From UBA668 sp041918155 (GTDB lineage: Bacteria > Actinomycetota > Acidimicrobiia > Acidimicrobiales > Ilumatobacteraceae), in the NCBI GenBank assembly GCA_041918155.1, contig JAYRWH010000091.1, positions 1 to 64,000 of the forward strand: 64,000 bases of DNA. The letters run 5' to 3'. Position numbers and translations under genes: made by a program. Positions 61,800-64,000 of this stretch are shown here, one piece after another (the first letter of the stretch is position 1; each line of letters begins with the position of its first letter). The notes under the pieces were generated by a model. That model saw only the letters and a list, made by a program, of their open reading frames with translations, made no database searches and was not told the DNA's origin.

Positions 61800-63152
61800 A
61801 TGCGATTCCGAGCACGTGACGTGGCGACGGCCACCGGTGGCCACCTCCGCGGGCCTGATGTGGAAATCGACGGGGTGTCGTTCGACTCGCGCTCGCTGCA
61901 GCCGGGACAGCTGTTCGTGCCCCTCGTGTCCGAACGCGACGGCCACGAGTTCATCGCCGGCGCGCTTGCCCGCGGCGCCGCGGCGTACCTGACCTCGCGG
62001 CCGGCGGGTGCCACGAATGGGGCCGCAGCGATCGAGGTGCCCGACACGTTGCGGGCTCTGATGGCGTTGGGTTCGGCGCAGCGCCAGGAGTTCCACGGGC
62101 CGGTGATCGGGATCACCGGCTCGGTGGGCAAGACGAGTACGAAGGATCTGGCGTCGGCGGCGCTCGCTGCGAGCCGGCGCACGTGGGCCAACGAGCGCAG
62201 CTTCAACAACGAGCAGGGCCTGCCGACCACGGTGCTCAACGCGCCCGGCGACACCGAGGTGATGGTGTTGGAGATGGGCATGCGCGGCCATGGTGAGATC
62301 GCCGATCTGTGCCGCATCGCCCGGCCCACGATCGGTGTGCTTACTCGCGTGGCCGAAGCGCACAGCGACCGGGTCGGTGGCATCGATGGCGTGGCCCGCG
62401 CCAAGGGCGAACTCGTGGAGAGTCTCTCGCCGAACGGGCTGGCGATCCTCAACCACGACGATGTTCGCGTGCGCTCGCTGGCTGCACGGTCTGTGGCGCC
62501 GGTGCTGTACTACGGCGAGAGCACCGATCCCGCGGTCGAGGTGCGGATCGGGCAGGTGCGCCTCGACGACATCGCCCGGCCGACGTTTCGCCTCGACACC
62601 CCGTGGGGCTCGGTCACCGTGCACCTCGGTGTCAGCGGACGGCACATGGCGCACAATGCCGCGGCCGCGCTCGCTGGCGCCGCAGCCGCGGGCGGCGACC
62701 TGCACGAGGGCGCCGCGGCGCTCGCCGATGTCGGGCTCACGGCGATGCGGATGGAAGTGCGCCGCACCGCCACTGGCGTGACCGTGCTGAACGACGCGTA
62801 CAACGCCAACCCTACGAGCATGCGCGCCGCGCTCGATGCGTTGGGTGCGCTGCCCGCCACCCGCCGCGTGGCCGTGTTGGGGCTGATGGCCGAGATCGCC
62901 GACCCCGAACTGGAGCACCGCCAGATCCTTGAATACGCACATGGCCATGGCATCGACGTGATCGCCTATGGCACGGACCTCTACGGCATTGCGCCCGTCA
63001 CCGATCCGGTGGCGGCGCTCGGGTCACTCTCCGGCGGAGAGGCCGTGCTCGTCAAAGGAAGCCGTGTGGTCGGGCTCGAGCGCGTGGCGGCCACTCTGCT
63101 GCTCGACGATGCGGTCGATGCGGCCGATGTCGCACCACCAGGAGAGCATTAG
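61800..63152 (+). CDS. murF: UDP-N-acetylmuramoyl-tripeptide--D-alanyl-D-alanine ligase
   Basis: Adds D-Ala-D-Ala to the UDP-MurNAc-tripeptide in the cytosol, the last step before the lipid carrier. The 450-residue Mur ligase has an N-terminal UDP-binding domain (VSFDSRSLQPGQLFVPL), the P-loop GITGSVGKTSTK, NNEQGLPTTVLN, EMGMRGHGEIADL, VLNDAYNANPTSM and C-terminal VLVKGSRVVGLERV. It pairs functionally with ddl. The last 129 bases overlap the convergent MFS gene. Confidence 0.97.
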   Translation: MRFRARDVATATGGHLRGPDVEIDGVSFDSRSLQPGQLFVPLVSERDGHEFIAGALARGAAAYLTSRPAGATNGAAAIEVPDTLRALMALGSAQRQEFHGPVIGITGSVGKTSTKDLASAALAASRRTWANERSFNNEQGLPTTVLNAPGDTEVMVLEMGMRGHGEIADLCRIARPTIGVLTRVAEAHSDRVGGIDGVARAKGELVESLSPNGLAILNHDDVRVRSLAARSVAPVLYYGESTDPAVEVRIGQVRLDDIARPTFRLDTPWGSVTVHLGVSGRHMAHNAAAALAGAAAAGGDLHEGAAALADVGLTAMRMEVRRTATGVTVLNDAYNANPTSMRAALDALGALPATRRVAVLGLMAEIADPELEHRQILEYAHGHGIDVIAYGTDLYGIAPVTDPVAALGSLSGGEAVLVKGSRVVGLERVAATLLLDDAVDAADVAPPGEH

Positions 63153-64000
63153 CGCCCAGGCAGCGCCGATGCCGAGCACCCAGCGGGCGCCGATGGCATC
63201 CACGAGCGGGGCGAAAATCAGGTTGCCGATCGGCACGCTGCCACCGAACGACATGAACCACAGCGACATCACCCGGCCGCGCTCGTTGTCCGCCAGGCGG
63301 CTCTGGAAGATGGTGTTCATCGACGTGGTCGTGCCGAAGTAGGCGAAGCCGAGGAACCCGCCGCTGATGAAGGCCCAGAGCGGCGTAGTGCCGACGGCGA
63401 ACAGGCCGAGGAACACGGCGAACGCGAGGAAGCCGACGCGTACGAGGGTGCGCTTGTCAGCGCCGACGAAGATGGTGCCGATGGCGAGGCCGCCGAGGCA
63501 GGCGCCGAGGCCCCACGTGGCGTAGATCCACTCGTAGGTGTTGGAGTCGCGGGTCACGCCGAAGTTGAGCCGCACGACGGCCGCGAACAGGCCCACGTAT
63601 GGCAGCGAGATGATCGAGAACGACAACAGGGTGAGCAGCAGGCGAGTCAGCTCGGGGCGCGCTCTCACGATGCGAATGCCAGAGGCGAGCGCCCGCAGTG
63701 GGGGCTCCTTCGGCATCGGCGTGGGTGCGGGAACGATCGTGGCCATCAGGGCACCGACCACGAAGAGGTAGGTGAGCGCGTTGATGAGGAAGATCTGCGA
63801 GACGGTGACGTTGTTGGTCACCATCACCGCGACGATGATCGGGCCGACCACGCGTGAGCCGTTCATCATCGCCGAGTTCAGCGACACTGCCCCGCCGAGA
63901 TCCGCGCGGCCGACGAGTGTCGGCAGCATTGCGGACCACGCCGGAGCGTTCAGTGCGTTGCCCGCGCCGACGCCGAGCGCGACGAGGTAGATCGTCCACA
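63024..64000 (-). CDS. MFS transporter, partial (5' end outside the window)
   Basis: A major facilitator protein of the enterobactin-exporter-like group, cut by the window edge; about 324 residues are visible, continuing upstream of 64000. The visible part starts within LVALGVGAGNALNAPAWSAML, a segment typical of transmembrane helix 4 and the following loop, and contains about eight membrane helices. The MLPTLVGRADLGGAVSLNSAM segment is characteristic. The soluble tail (ALEPDHTASFDEHG) is encoded over the 3' end of murF. Substrate unknown. Confidence 0.85.
   Translation of the reverse strand, partial: WTIYLVALGVGAGNALNAPAWSAMLPTLVGRADLGGAVSLNSAMMNGSRVVGPIIVAVMVTNNVTVSQIFLINALTYLFVVGALMATIVPAPTPMPKEPPLRALASGIRIVRARPELTRLLLTLLSFSIISLPYVGLFAAVVRLNFGVTRDSNTYEWIYATWGLGACLGGLAIGTIFVGADKRTLVRVGFLAFAVFLGLFAVGTTPLWAFISGGFLGFAYFGTTTSMNTIFQSRLADNERGRVMSLWFMSFGGSVPIGNLIFAPLVDAIGARWVLGIGAAWALMLSWWCDIGRIDRIVEQQSGRHALEPDHTASFDEHGLSAGE

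Noticed and set aside
61773..62948. Upstream extension of the ddl frame to 62948
   Set aside because: It runs antisense through murF; the ATP-grasp family start and the promoter place ddl at 61772.

Overview
The window is one continuous stretch of bacterial chromosome with high G+C (about 68-70 % by eye). The order recA ... miaB-miaA-dapF-hflX ... lexA ... nrdR ... nrdJ, a B12-dependent (class II) ribonucleotide reductase, actinobacterial-type SOS boxes, many GTG starts and genomically encoded tRNA CCA ends point to an actinobacterium, most likely an Acidimicrobiia (Ilumatobacter-like) lineage. The lineage is an inference from content, not a database result. There is no prophage, insertion sequence, CRISPR array or rRNA operon.

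Layout. 1-9.3 kb: a secreted/anchored protein, an AddAB-type helicase-nuclease pair, rpe and an RNA m5U methyltransferase. 9.3-13.4 kb: small redox enzymes (two paralogous quinone reductases, an SDR, a QOR-like enzyme), a GNAT and a membrane protein. 13.4-13.6 kb: tRNA-Lys and tRNA-His. 13.7-16.4 kb: a class III aminotransferase and two membrane proteins. 16.4-24.6 kb: recA, then a tightly packed run with tRNA modification (miaB, miaA), lysine/peptidoglycan precursor genes (dapF, dapC-like) and hflX. 24.6-27.2 kb: lexA facing an SOS-controlled LysM gene, then nrdR and a carboxypeptidase lipoprotein. 27.2-30.2 kb: a RibD-like reductase and an orphan molybdopterin oxidoreductase. 30.2-30.8 kb: the only long non-coding stretch, with DnaA-like boxes, a predicted folded RNA, a clear promoter and hairpins before nrdJ. 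30.8-43.6 kb: nrdJ, small accessory genes, a ROK kinase, a LysM/CapA-like lipoprotein, an ATP-dependent DNA ligase, a P450 and thymidine kinase. 43.8-49.8 kb: glutamate synthase gltBD. 50.4-57.4 kb: a four-gene operon (fatty acyl reductase-HAD fusion, zinc dehydrogenase, LarA-like protein, PlsC acyltransferase) facing a TetR gene. 57.4-64 kb: a lipoprotein, an M20 amidohydrolase, ddl and murF diverging for peptidoglycan synthesis, and a truncated MFS gene.

Three themes stand out. First, about twenty genes have a TANNNT -10 hexamer 6-10 bases before the start codon, mostly with no Shine-Dalgarno, so leaderless transcription looks common; ddl and murF even share one palindromic -10. Second, lexA and the divergent LysM gene are separated by five LexA-like boxes covering both promoters. 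Third, the acyl-reductase/HAD, dehydrogenase, LarA-like and PlsC operon, whose promoter carries a perfect 24-bp palindrome, is the best candidate here for an undescribed pathway, probably lipid modification.
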